Assembly (NCBI GenBank): GCA_020052975.1
Contig: JAGVOC010000167.1
Location: forward strand, 1 to 8,991
Reading direction: 5' to 3'
Source: Desulfobacterales bacterium
GTDB taxonomy: Bacteria > Desulfobacterota > Desulfobacteria > Desulfobacterales > RPRI01
DNA length: 8,991 bases
Under the pieces are notes generated by a model that saw nothing but the letters and a program-made list of their open reading frames with translations, searched no databases and was not told the DNA's origin. The first letter of the stretch is position 1, and every line of letters starts with the position of its first letter. Positions 1-6,600 of this stretch are shown piece after piece. Made by a program: the position numbers and the translations under genes.

Positions 1-384
1 TCCACCGATGTCCGAACCGAAAGTGAACGTATACCCGTAGGCAATCCACAGGAAACTTACGATGCAGTAAGTTACAAAAGACATCGCCATGGTATTAAGA
101 GTATCTTTTCTTTTCGCGAGACCGCCGTAAAACAGCGCAAGCCCCGGAAGTGTCATCAGCATTACGAGCGCGGTAGCGACAATCATCCAGGCGGTATCGC
201 CCGTGTCGAGTGTGGGAGCAGGGGCCTCCGAAACTGCCGGGACCGCTTCGTCCATAGGGGCTGGCTGAGCAGGCAAAGCCTGCTCAGCTGCTGGAAGGGA
301 AGGAGGGTTAGCCTGCTCTTCAGCAAAAGCCCATCCGCTTAAAAGCGCCAGCGTTAGTATCGTGAATACAACAAGATTCTTCAT
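1..384 (-). CDS. amt: Ammonium transporter, Amt family (N-terminal 128 residues, cut by window edge)
   Basis: This inner-membrane channel protein of the Amt/MEP/Rh family takes up ammonium for assimilation. Reading from the ATG at 384, residues 1-21 form a signal peptide (hydrophobic core, then AFA before EEQ). A linker rich in Ala, Pro and Glu follows at about 22-58. Then comes the family-typical start of the transport domain, [29 protein letters not shown] (given here as a motif spanning about 60-88), with the [10 protein letters not shown] segment especially characteristic. A second membrane segment lies at about 100-118. The gene runs off the left edge in frame. A GGAGG Shine-Dalgarno at 391-395 supports the start. 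The stop codon of the upstream porin gene is 12 bases away, so the two are almost certainly co-transcribed. No glnK/glnB PII gene is visible between them; one could lie beyond the edge. The family call is firm. Confidence 0.95.
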   Translation of the reverse strand, partial: MKNLVVFTILTLALLSGWAFAEEQANPPSLPAAEQALPAQPAPMDEAVPAVSEAPAPTLDTGDTAWMIVATALVMLMTLPGLALFYGGLAKRKDTLNTMAMSFVTYCIVSFLWIAYGYTFTFGSDIGG

Positions 385-396
385 TCTTTACCTCCG

Positions 397-1164
397 TTAA
401 AAGCTCAGTGCCAGGTTTACGCCGCCGTAGAAAATGTCCTTGTCACCATCATCACTGATATTTTTTATTGCCTCTTTCGCGTCGCTGCTCAAGGGGAACG
501 AGTAAGCGATCTTCGGTGTCACGGATACAGCCTTCCAAACAGGGATAGTCATTGAGGAAGAGATTTCACCATTGTAGAAGTTGTTGAAGTCCTCGCCATT
601 TTTGTCATATCCCATTACCTTGTTTTTGATGTTATAGCTCACCGATGCTCCCAGGTCCAGTGACGTTTCTTTCATGACCTCGAAAGAATGTCCGACTGAC
701 GCAACCACGAAAGCGCCCTGTCCCTCATCATAATCATAGTAGATTGTGAGTGTCGGGCTGAGCAGAGTATCATAGCCAGCAGAGACGAAGAGTTCCTGGG
801 TGTCATTCGCGCCGTCCAGTGCATAATAAATATATCCGGCGGTAAGGGTGATCTTGTCGATCGAGCGGGTATAGGTGAGGGTTACGTCCGTCTCTGTCAT
901 TTCGCCATGTCCGGTATCGCCGCTGGTTGCTTCCGGTCTGTCAGAGTCATAGTTTGCCCATATATTTGCGCCAAACACTCCATAGGTTATGCCTACGGAC
1001 GGCTGGACTACCCAACTGTTGCTTAACTTCTGTCCTCTCCATACATAATTGCTCATGACATCTGCCGAAACACTTCCCTCTGTCTTGATGTCTTCTGCAT
1101 AGAGACTTCCTGCTGCCATTACTGCGATGATCATTGCCAGAACCAAAACTTTAAAACTTTTCAT
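397..1164 (-). CDS. TorF/Gcw_chp-like putative outer-membrane porin
   Basis: This 255-residue protein probably forms an outer-membrane beta-barrel. Residues 1-23 are a clear signal peptide ending in LYA before EDIKTEG. The mature start, SVSADVMSNYVWRGQKLSNS, matches the sequence style of the TIGR02001/PF09694 (Gcw_chp, TorF) family, whose members begin with a strand followed by YVWRG. The rest alternates short amphipathic strands (for example VTLTYTRSIDKITLTAGYIYYAL and LALSF). The last residue is Phe, as expected for recognition by the outer-membrane assembly machinery. The start ATG at 1164 is preceded by GGAGGG. The gene lies 62 bases after the small HTH gene and 12 bases before amt. This context suggests a pore or surface protein used during nitrogen limitation, but the substrate cannot be read from sequence. 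Confidence 0.8.
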   Translation of the reverse strand: MKSFKVLVLAMIIAVMAAGSLYAEDIKTEGSVSADVMSNYVWRGQKLSNSWVVQPSVGITYGVFGANIWANYDSDRPEATSGDTGHGEMTETDVTLTYTRSIDKITLTAGYIYYALDGANDTQELFVSAGYDTLLSPTLTIYYDYDEGQGAFVVASVGHSFEVMKETSLDLGASVSYNIKNKVMGYDKNGEDFNNFYNGEISSSMTIPVWKAVSVTPKIAYSFPLSSDAKEAIKNISDDGDKDIFYGGVNLALSF

Positions 1165-1226
1165 TTTTCCCTCCGATATCTTGGTTATTTATATTTTTGC
1201 TGCATACGGCGTAGTGTACTTAGCGC

Positions 1227-1403
1227 TTAATGTTCTCCATCCTCCTCCTTTCTGATTTTGTATTTCCTGATTTTGTATCCAATCATCCTTTCTGTTATAT
1301 CAAGCTTTTTTGCAGCCCTTGCCATTATCCAGTTGCATGTTCTCATTGCATTGAGTATCTCTTCTCTCTCTATCTCTTTCACTTTTTCCCTTAGCGATCC
1401 CAT
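1227..1403 (-). CDS. Stand-alone Fis/NifA-type helix-turn-helix protein (58 aa)
   Basis: This very small DNA-binding protein matches only the C-terminal HTH domain of sigma-54 activators such as NifA and NtrC. Residues 1-20 (LREKVKEIEREEILNAM) form the dimerisation-type helix. Residues 24-50 contain the HTH (NWIMARAAKKLDITERMIGYKI), where ARAAKKL-ITERMIGYKI is close to the NifA tail. No AAA+ domain is present, so it cannot activate sigma-54 polymerase on its own. I chose the ATG at 1403 because AGGAGA lies 5 bases upstream. An in-frame TTG at 1448 would lengthen it but would run through the putative -24/-12 element. It is the first gene of the porin-amt operon and may act as an accessory DNA-bending or competing regulator of nitrogen genes. 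That role is inferred from context. Confidence 0.8.
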   Translation of the reverse strand: MGSLREKVKEIEREEILNAMRTCNWIMARAAKKLDITERMIGYKIRKYKIRKEEDGEH

Positions 1404-1424
1404 CGTCTCTCCTGTTCTCTTTAT

Positions 1425-1440
1425 ATCGAAAACCGTGCCA
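1425..1440 (-). promoter_or_regulatory. Candidate sigma-54 (-24/-12) promoter, degenerate -12
   Basis: On the minus strand the sequence TGGCACGGTTTTCGAT begins with a perfect -24 element, TGGCACG. At the position where TTGCW is expected it reads TCGAT, so the -12 element matches only in part. Transcription would start near 1414, leaving a leader of about 11 bases before the HTH gene's start codon. Sigma-54 control is common for ammonium-transport genes, which supports the call, but the weak -12 keeps it tentative. Confidence 0.4.
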
Positions 1441-1485
1441 GTTTGCAACTTGTTGATTTAAAAAGGGAAAGAGTATTTGTTGAAA

Positions 1486-1528
1486 CTACAATTTTGTATG
1501 ACGCTACAATTTTGTAGTACAAATTGTG
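1486..1528. repeat. Cluster of TACAA/TTGTA inverted repeats (candidate operator or enhancer array)
   Basis: The 13-mer CTACAATTTTGTA occurs twice, at 1486-1498 and 1504-1516, 18 bases apart. Each copy is itself an inverted repeat, TACAA-tt-TTGTA. A third pair, TACAA-a-TTGTG, follows at 1518-1528. The cluster lies about 73-114 bases upstream of the inferred sigma-54 start on the minus strand, which is typical for an activator site. On the plus strand it lies about 100 bases upstream of the XRE promoter. The same half-sites recur in the XRE operator at 1646-1664, so an XRE binding role is equally possible. Confidence 0.6.
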
Positions 1529-1625
1529 GTGCGCACAGCAGTTTTCCGGGCGAGAGGAGGGAATGCCGGAATTTTATGGGCAGAGCAAGTTCGTCTGCAT
1601 GACGCCACCCTCCCATCTGGCTGGC

Positions 1626-1655
1626 TTGACAATTCCTTTTATGCCGTTGTAATAT
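1626..1655 (+). promoter_or_regulatory. Strong sigma-70 promoter of the XRE regulator gene
   Basis: A perfect -35 box, TTGACA (1626-1631), is separated by 18 bases from TAATAT (1650-1655), a good -10 box. It lies about 35 bases upstream of the XRE start codon, with the operator palindrome over the -10 box. This is the clearest promoter in the window. Confidence 0.75.
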
Positions 1656-1664
1656 TACTACAAC
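1646..1664. promoter_or_regulatory. Palindromic operator over the XRE promoter -10
   Basis: GTTGTAATATTACTACAAC is an inverted repeat with eight of nine base pairs matching around a central T; the one mismatch is A/C. It covers the -10 box and start region of the XRE promoter. This is the usual position for autorepression by an HTH regulator. The half-site TTGTA/TACAA is the same as in the upstream array at 1486-1528. Confidence 0.65.
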
Positions 1665-1674
1665 ACCATACTGC

Positions 1675-1683
1675 AAGGAGGTG
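1675..1683 (+). promoter_or_regulatory. Perfect Shine-Dalgarno fixing the XRE start
   Basis: AAGGAGGTG is an almost full complement of the 16S rRNA 3' end and ends 7 bases before the ATG at 1691. This favours 1691 over the far-upstream GTG at 1526 that would otherwise open the frame. Confidence 0.75.
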
Positions 1684-1690
1684 GAATGCA

Positions 1691-2065
1691 ATGTCTTCCA
1701 AAATGACATTCGGTGAGTTCTTTAAGAACAAGCGCATAGATCTCAAGAAAACCCTGCGACAGTTCTGCACTGAAAATAAACTCGACCCTGGAAATATCAG
1801 CAGGCTCGAACGTGGTCTTATGCAGCCGCCGCAGGGAAGCGACAAGCTTGAAGAGTATGCGCGGTATTTGCAGATCAAGAAAGGCTCCGATGACTGGTAC
1901 AGATTCTTCGACCTTGCCCGAATTGAGGCAGGCCGTATCCCTGATGAGCTGCTGAAAAACGAGTCGGTTGTTGCAAGTCTCCCCATCCTGTTCAGAACAC
2001 TGCGGGGGCAGAAGATTTCGGAAAAGAAGCTTGAAAAACTGGTGGAGCTGATCAAAAAAGCGTAA
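1691..2065 (+). CDS. XRE-family HTH regulator, antitoxin-like, no toxin visible
   Basis: This is a 124-residue DNA-binding repressor of the Cro/C1 type. The HTH lies at about residues 19-45 (KKTLRQFCTENKLDPGNISRLERG), with the hallmark NISRLERG recognition helix. The middle (LEEYARYLQIKKGSDDWYRFFDLARIEAGRIPDEL) and tail (LPILFRTLRGQKISEKKLEKLVELIKK) match a family often annotated as a HigA-like antitoxin or as a regulator near defence genes. Such antitoxins usually follow a RelE/HigB toxin. The 160 bases upstream contain only a promoter and operator, and nothing toxin-like lies downstream before 2323. It is therefore probably an autorepressor and possibly a controller of the downstream cassette or the divergent operon. 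The start is set by the perfect Shine-Dalgarno at 1675-1683. The family call is firm; the target genes are inferred. Confidence 0.88.
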   Translation: MSSKMTFGEFFKNKRIDLKKTLRQFCTENKLDPGNISRLERGLMQPPQGSDKLEEYARYLQIKKGSDDWYRFFDLARIEAGRIPDELLKNESVVASLPILFRTLRGQKISEKKLEKLVELIKKA

Positions 2066-2077
2066 TCCATATAAATC

Positions 2078-2165
2078 CTGCGGTTTAGAAATTCATAGCA
2101 AGGTATTGCCGCACCTCTGACAATTGGCGTGCTGCGTTTCTAACACCTGATAACCCGCAGTTTTT
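2078..2165 (+). terminator. Long-range fold-back ending in a T run (terminator or structured RNA)
   Basis: The segment begins 12 bases after the XRE stop. CTGCGG (2078-2083) pairs with CCGCAG (2155-2160), which is followed directly by TTTTT. Inside, TTAGAAA (2085-2091) pairs perfectly with TTTCTAA (2137-2143), leaving a bulge on the right side. The enclosed part holds a small GCAA-ggta-TTGC hairpin (2098-2109) and GCAC/GTGC (2111-2114 with 2129-2132). It could end the XRE transcript. The loop is much longer than in a standard intrinsic terminator, so a structured non-coding RNA is also possible. Confidence 0.4.
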
Positions 2166-2258
2166 AGATCGCGCAACATTTGAGGATTACCATGAATAAT
2201 CATCGAGTTGGAATTGCCAGCACCAAAAAAGGGATGGAAAGACAATGATTTTCCGTTC

Positions 2259-2288
2259 TTGCCTTTCATTTACATAACGTACTATCAT
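2259..2288 (+). promoter_or_regulatory. Putative promoter of the three-gene cassette
   Basis: TTGCCT (2259-2264) is separated by 18 bases from TATCAT (2283-2288), which is one change from the -10 consensus. It lies about 35 bases before the radical SAM start codon. A perfect palindrome covers the -10 box. The -35 box matches only moderately. Confidence 0.5.
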
Positions 2289-2294
2289 TGATAG
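2282..2294. promoter_or_regulatory. Perfect 13-base palindrome over the cassette -10 box
   Basis: CTATCA-T-TGATAG is a perfect inverted repeat exactly overlapping the putative -10 element. This position would let a dimeric repressor block the promoter. Its half-site differs from the TTGTA/TACAA half-site near the XRE gene, so a different regulator may bind it. Confidence 0.5.
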
Positions 2295-2322
2295 ATTTTT
2301 AGAGGAAGGATTAAAATAATTA

Positions 2323-3219
2323 GTGATTAAAATGAGAATGGGGCCGTCCGGCATCCATCTATTCAGTCGCGCTTCGGGCATGAATCTTCTCCTTGATGAG
2401 TTCGTTCCACCTGAGGAAGCATGGGCGTCGGCACCCCGGCAAGTTTCTGTCGCTTTAACGACTGCCTGCGACCTTGCATGCTCATACTGCTTTGCCCCTA
2501 AAGTGCCGGCTACTCTGACCTTCGATAGCGTTGTGTCATGGCTCCATGAACTGGACGCTAACGGAACGCTCGGGGTAGGTTTCGGCGGTGGAGAGCCGAC
2601 CTTCTACCCTCGGTTAACAGAACTCTGCTCCTACGCTTCAAAAAAGACTGATCTTGCAATAACCATGACAACTCATGCTCATAGATTAAGCGACCAACTC
2701 TTGAATGATCTCGCCGGCACTCTGCATTTCGTCAGAGTCAGTATGGACGGTATAGGCAGCACATATGAGTCTATCCGAAACCGCCCTTTTGATAGATTGC
2801 TTGAGCGTATCACTGCAATCAGGCGTGTTGTACGTTTTGGCATCAATTTTGTGGTTAATTCGAAAACCATCGGGAACCTTGATGATGCTGTTCAATTGGC
2901 TTCAGACCTTGGCGCATCTCAGTTTTTGTTACTACCAGAGGAGCCTGCAGGGCCAGGAAGCGGCATAGATTACGTTACTTTGATAAGATTGCAGAAATGG
3001 GTAAACGGATATCAAGGGAGTATACCTCTTGCTGTTAGCGAAGGTGACAATGAAGGATTTCCTACGTGCGATCCACTAAGCGCTGAATTAGGTCTTTCTG
3101 CCTTCGCGCACATAGATGCATCAGGCATCATAAAGCGAACATCCTACGATCAAAGCGGAATTACTATTCGAGAAGATGGGGTAATAGCCGCACTCGATAA
3201 ATTGAAAAAAATCAAGTAG
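2323..3219 (+). CDS. Radical SAM protein, short form without SPASM domain
   Basis: This is a 298-residue radical S-adenosylmethionine enzyme. The cluster motif C49-x3-C53-x2-C56 (TTACDLACSYCFAPK) would bind the 4Fe-4S cluster that cleaves SAM. GFGGGEP at about 86-92 is the SAM amine-binding motif, and FVRVSMDG at 136-143 and FGINFVVNS at 172-180 are core barrel strands typical of the MoaA/PqqE/anSME group. The C-terminal region has only one cysteine (C249, in PTCDP), so there is no Cys-rich SPASM or twitch domain. The N-terminal MRMGPSGIHLFSRASGMNLLLDE is an extra strand region. It heads a tight three-gene operon, with the next gene 12 bases on. GTG at 2323 is nearest the AGGAAGGA at 2303-2310; ATG at 2332 or 2338 are alternatives. 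The substrate is unknown; candidates are the small neighbour protein, a nucleotide or a peptide. It does not look like viperin. Confidence 0.85.
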   Translation: MIKMRMGPSGIHLFSRASGMNLLLDEFVPPEEAWASAPRQVSVALTTACDLACSYCFAPKVPATLTFDSVVSWLHELDANGTLGVGFGGGEPTFYPRLTELCSYASKKTDLAITMTTHAHRLSDQLLNDLAGTLHFVRVSMDGIGSTYESIRNRPFDRLLERITAIRRVVRFGINFVVNSKTIGNLDDAVQLASDLGASQFLLLPEEPAGPGSGIDYVTLIRLQKWVNGYQGSIPLAVSEGDNEGFPTCDPLSAELGLSAFAHIDASGIIKRTSYDQSGITIREDGVIAALDKLKKIK

Positions 3220-3231
3220 GAGGACAATTCA

Positions 3232-3627
3232 ATGAAAATATGGAATGGCTACGGGTCAGAGCACTCAATGAATCTCGTTATGATTGGACATTTCAAGACT
3301 GCTGAAGAAGCTGAAAAGACACAAAAGCTGATCGAACAGCTATCAAAAGGGCTTAGAGATAAAATTGACGTTGGAACATCACAAGATCGATACAGTGACC
3401 CGGTCATGGATCTCTTAAGGAAAGCAAATGTCTATAATCTGAGCCCCTCTGAGCTTGAGCATTTTCTCTATGATACCAGTACCAGTGCGGAAGGAGACAA
3501 GGTAATCGTCACCACGGATGAATCTGAGGTCTCTGCATTTCTGAAATTGATGGTCACGAAGGGGGCTAGGGTCGAGGTATACTCGGCTCACGATTACCCA
3601 GATACTGAGTATGGAAGGGGCAAATAA
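3232..3627 (+). CDS. Small conserved protein between radical SAM and STAND genes (DUF6375-like)
   Basis: This 131-residue cytoplasmic protein has no signal peptide or membrane segment. Its opening, MKIWNGYGSEHSMNLVMIGHF, resembles what I recall as the DUF6375 family, which I could not verify here. Predicted order is strand (NLVMIGHF), helix (TAEEAEKTQKLIEQL), strand, helix (PSELEHFLY), strand (KVIVTTD), helix (SEVSAFLKLMVTKG) and strand (ARVEVYSA). This suggests a ferredoxin-like alpha/beta fold. The tail, DYPDTEYGRGK, is charged and probably flexible. GGAGGA at 3219-3224 sets the start, and the gene ends 2 bases before the STAND gene's ATG, so translation is likely coupled. No catalytic motif is apparent. 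It could be the substrate or the specificity partner of the radical SAM enzyme, or an adaptor to the STAND protein. This is inference. Confidence 0.8.
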   Translation: MKIWNGYGSEHSMNLVMIGHFKTAEEAEKTQKLIEQLSKGLRDKIDVGTSQDRYSDPVMDLLRKANVYNLSPSELEHFLYDTSTSAEGDKVIVTTDESEVSAFLKLMVTKGARVEVYSAHDYPDTEYGRGK

Positions 3628-3629
3628 CC

Positions 3630-6600
3630 ATGCCAGCTCTCGACTGGGTGGAGTTTAATTCTCTCCCTGGAAGCAAGAGCCAGAATTTCGAAAATCTTTG
3701 TCGCGCGTTGATTCGTCTTCATTTCGGGCGATACGGGAAATTTGCGGCTCTAAAGAACCAGCCAGGCGTGGAGTTTCATCTGAAGTTAATGGAAAATTGC
3801 CAGGCGCTTGGGGATTCGACTCGCTGGTTCGGTTGGCAATGCAAATTGCATCAACTAACTGCGTCGGAAGATTTAAGTGCGGCAAGCCGGACGGATATTA
3901 AGGCCTCTCTTGATAAGGCTGAAAAGTATTTGCCTGACCTCACAGATTTGGTTCTCTGGACCCCCTATACGCTAAGCAAGGGCGATCAGACGTGGTTTCA
4001 GTCATTGTCAACAAAGGTTACGTTACACCAATGGACTAAGGAGGAAATTGACACATACCTCAATGGGCCAGGTTTGATGTTGAGGAGCACTTATTTTGGG
4101 GATCTGGTTGTGACGCCGGAAGATCTCGATCGGCGACATCGGGAAGCAATTCAGCCAATCAAAGAACGATGGCTGGAGCAAGTACATCAATCGGTCGATG
4201 CAGAACGCGCAATTCGTCGAATGCTTGGAGAACCAAGCTCTTGGGCGCAGATGATAGTCGTCGGTCAGCGTTTGAAGAATACGGCAGACTTAATGTCTAA
4301 CCCTAACGACTTTCCACCTCAATTGGAAGCGACAATTGCACCCTTTGGTGCTGCATGTTCTGCTTTTGCTGATACACTTCTACACTTCCACGAAATCCTC
4401 GCAGAGGGCGATCTTGAGGTAATTCAACAAAAGCTATCTGAACGGAAATCATTAATAGATGTGCAAGTTAGAGCTACTCCAAGGCGGCTACGAGCTTGGA
4501 ATTTGCCTATAGCGCTGGATGCCACTAACGCTCTTGATGATATGAGGATTGCACAAAATCTATTGGATGAGACAGAAGAGTTTCTCAGCGTTGGGCTGGT
4601 AGCTATATTGGCGGATGCAGGCGGCGGGAAGACCCAAATGGCTGCCCAGCTTACTGCTAAACAAGATACTCGACCTGCTGGTGTGCTGCTTTACGGACGA
4701 GATTTACACAAAAGTCAAACACTCGATGATCTCGCACGACATTTTTCAATTAATGGCAATCCCTTGACAAGCATGGAAAGATTGCTTTCAGCATTGGATG
4801 CTGCTGGCAAACGATCCAGATGCCGGCTCCCTATTATAATAGATGGTCTTAACGAAGCTGAGAATCCAAAAGATTGGAAAGCACCACTCTCTACTCTTAG
4901 CGAGACTATAAAGGGATATCCCAATGTTCTGGTTGTTTGTACTTTACGAACAGGAGAACATCGCCGAGATGACCAGATGCGCACGGGTCAGTCTCAAACA
5001 AACGCAAGAGAGTCGTTTGCAGTGATGGCGCTTCCTTCTGATATAAGAAAGATTGAGAGCGAAGGCTTCGGGGGTGATGTCCATAATGCGATCAAGAAGT
5101 ATTTCAACTATTTCAAGATAAATCCCGGCGACGCAGAATTACCTGTGGAGTTTTTGCAGCATCCATTAAACTTACGAATCTTCTGCGAAGTCACTAATCC
5201 CAAGAAGGAATCCGAAGTCAAAGTCGATTATTTTCCGGCATCTTTGTCACCACTTTTTGAAAAATATGTTGCAAATGTCTGTGAACGGATTGCACAGATG
5301 CCAAATCTCAATCATCCCTATACGTCACCTGAAGTCGAGGCTGCAATTTACAGACTTGGACTTGCGTTGTGGAACGCCAAGACGCGTGAACTGAAAGAAA
5401 CAGATTATAAAGTCGCTTTGTCTGATACAGCTATTCAATGGGATAAATGGGATAGTAATATTGTTAACTTGCTCGCGCAAGAAGGAATCATTTTTAGAAA
5501 TCCAGGAAGTGAGCCCGGCCAATATACTATTACTCCTGTTTATGATGCACTCGGCGGGTACATTATTGCCAACGCCCTGCTCACAAAGTTTAGAGATGAT
5601 ATAAAGTTTGACTGGCTTAAAAAGCCGGAGGTTATCGCCGCGTTCGGCGGGGGAAATAGTCACTTACTGGCAGCCGACATATTCAGGGCATTAGTTACGC
5701 TTACCCCCCGGCGCATGCATGGAAACCAGCTTTGGAAAGAAGCACCCGATCAATTTCGTAATGCTGCCCTTACGTTTGCGATCGGGCTTGAAGCAGCATA
5801 TTTAGACAAGGACACGGTTGCCGAGCTTTTTAAGTTACTGAAAGAAAATCACAAAGAAAGACCACGTCTTTTCTCGCGACTTCAGGAACTACGAGCAGCG
5901 CCAAATCACCCCCTTAATTTAGATTTCTTGGACACTGCCCTTCGTACCATGGCAGTTGCAGAACGCGATTTAAGTTGGACTGAATGGGTTAGAGGTAACA
6001 GAAACGAAAGATTTAATGACATACTCGCAGTAGAACTCAAATGGAAAGGAGATCTTTTAGCAAGAACACCTTCCGATCGACTCCGAGCCAAATGGGTCAT
6101 GTGGTTACTGACATCCACAGATCATGAACTTCGTGATGTCGCTACCCGCGCTATATATTGGTTTGGTCGTGGTGACCCTGTGGCTTTGTTTAACCTAACG
6201 TTGGAAGCGCTCGCTGTCAATGACTGTTACGTTACAGAAAGACTGATTGCAGCATCCTATGGCGTAGCGATGGCCTCCCGGCATGATGAAGGATTTCTAA
6301 CTAATTTATTGCCTAAGTATGCAAGGTCTTTATTCGATAATTTATTTGCAAAAAATGCCAAGTTCTCTACAACCCATATCCTAATAAGGGACTATGCCAA
6401 ACATACAATAGATATCGCGCTTTTGAATAATATTGACTTGCTAAACTTAAAGGAAAGAAAAAGAATAACACGTCCTTTCAAGGAGGGGGATATTAAGGGT
6501 TGGGGCAAGGCGGAAGATAGAAATAAAGATGAGTATAGAGATGGGAATTATCCCTTTGGCTTTGATTTCAATAATTATACGATAGGGCGTTTAATACCAA

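Noticed and set aside
1404..1448. Longer form of the 58-aa HTH protein from a TTG at 1448
   Set aside because: The ATG at 1403 has a good Shine-Dalgarno, and the extension covers the putative sigma-54 promoter.
1478..1527. NifA upstream activator sites (TGT-N10-ACA) in the repeat array
   Set aside because: The TGT and ACA triplets are 7 or 8 bases apart, and none has the 10-base spacing.
1526..1690. Upstream extension of the XRE reading frame to a GTG at 1526
   Set aside because: It would run through the consensus promoter, the operator and the perfect Shine-Dalgarno, and the extra residues look non-coding.
2078..2160. Integron attC site or tRNA-like element
   Set aside because: The core-site consensus bases are absent and no acceptor, D or T arm pattern can be drawn.
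2192..2248. 18-codon reading frame MNNHRVGIASTKKGMERQ upstream of the radical SAM gene, as a possible precursor peptide
   Set aside because: The Shine-Dalgarno is weak, the frame lies upstream of the putative promoter, and it has no Cys/Gly-rich core or leader features.
2323..3219. Prokaryotic viperin
   Set aside because: The sequence around the CxxxCxxC motif and the C-terminal region do not resemble viperin, and no nucleotide kinase or similar partner is adjacent.
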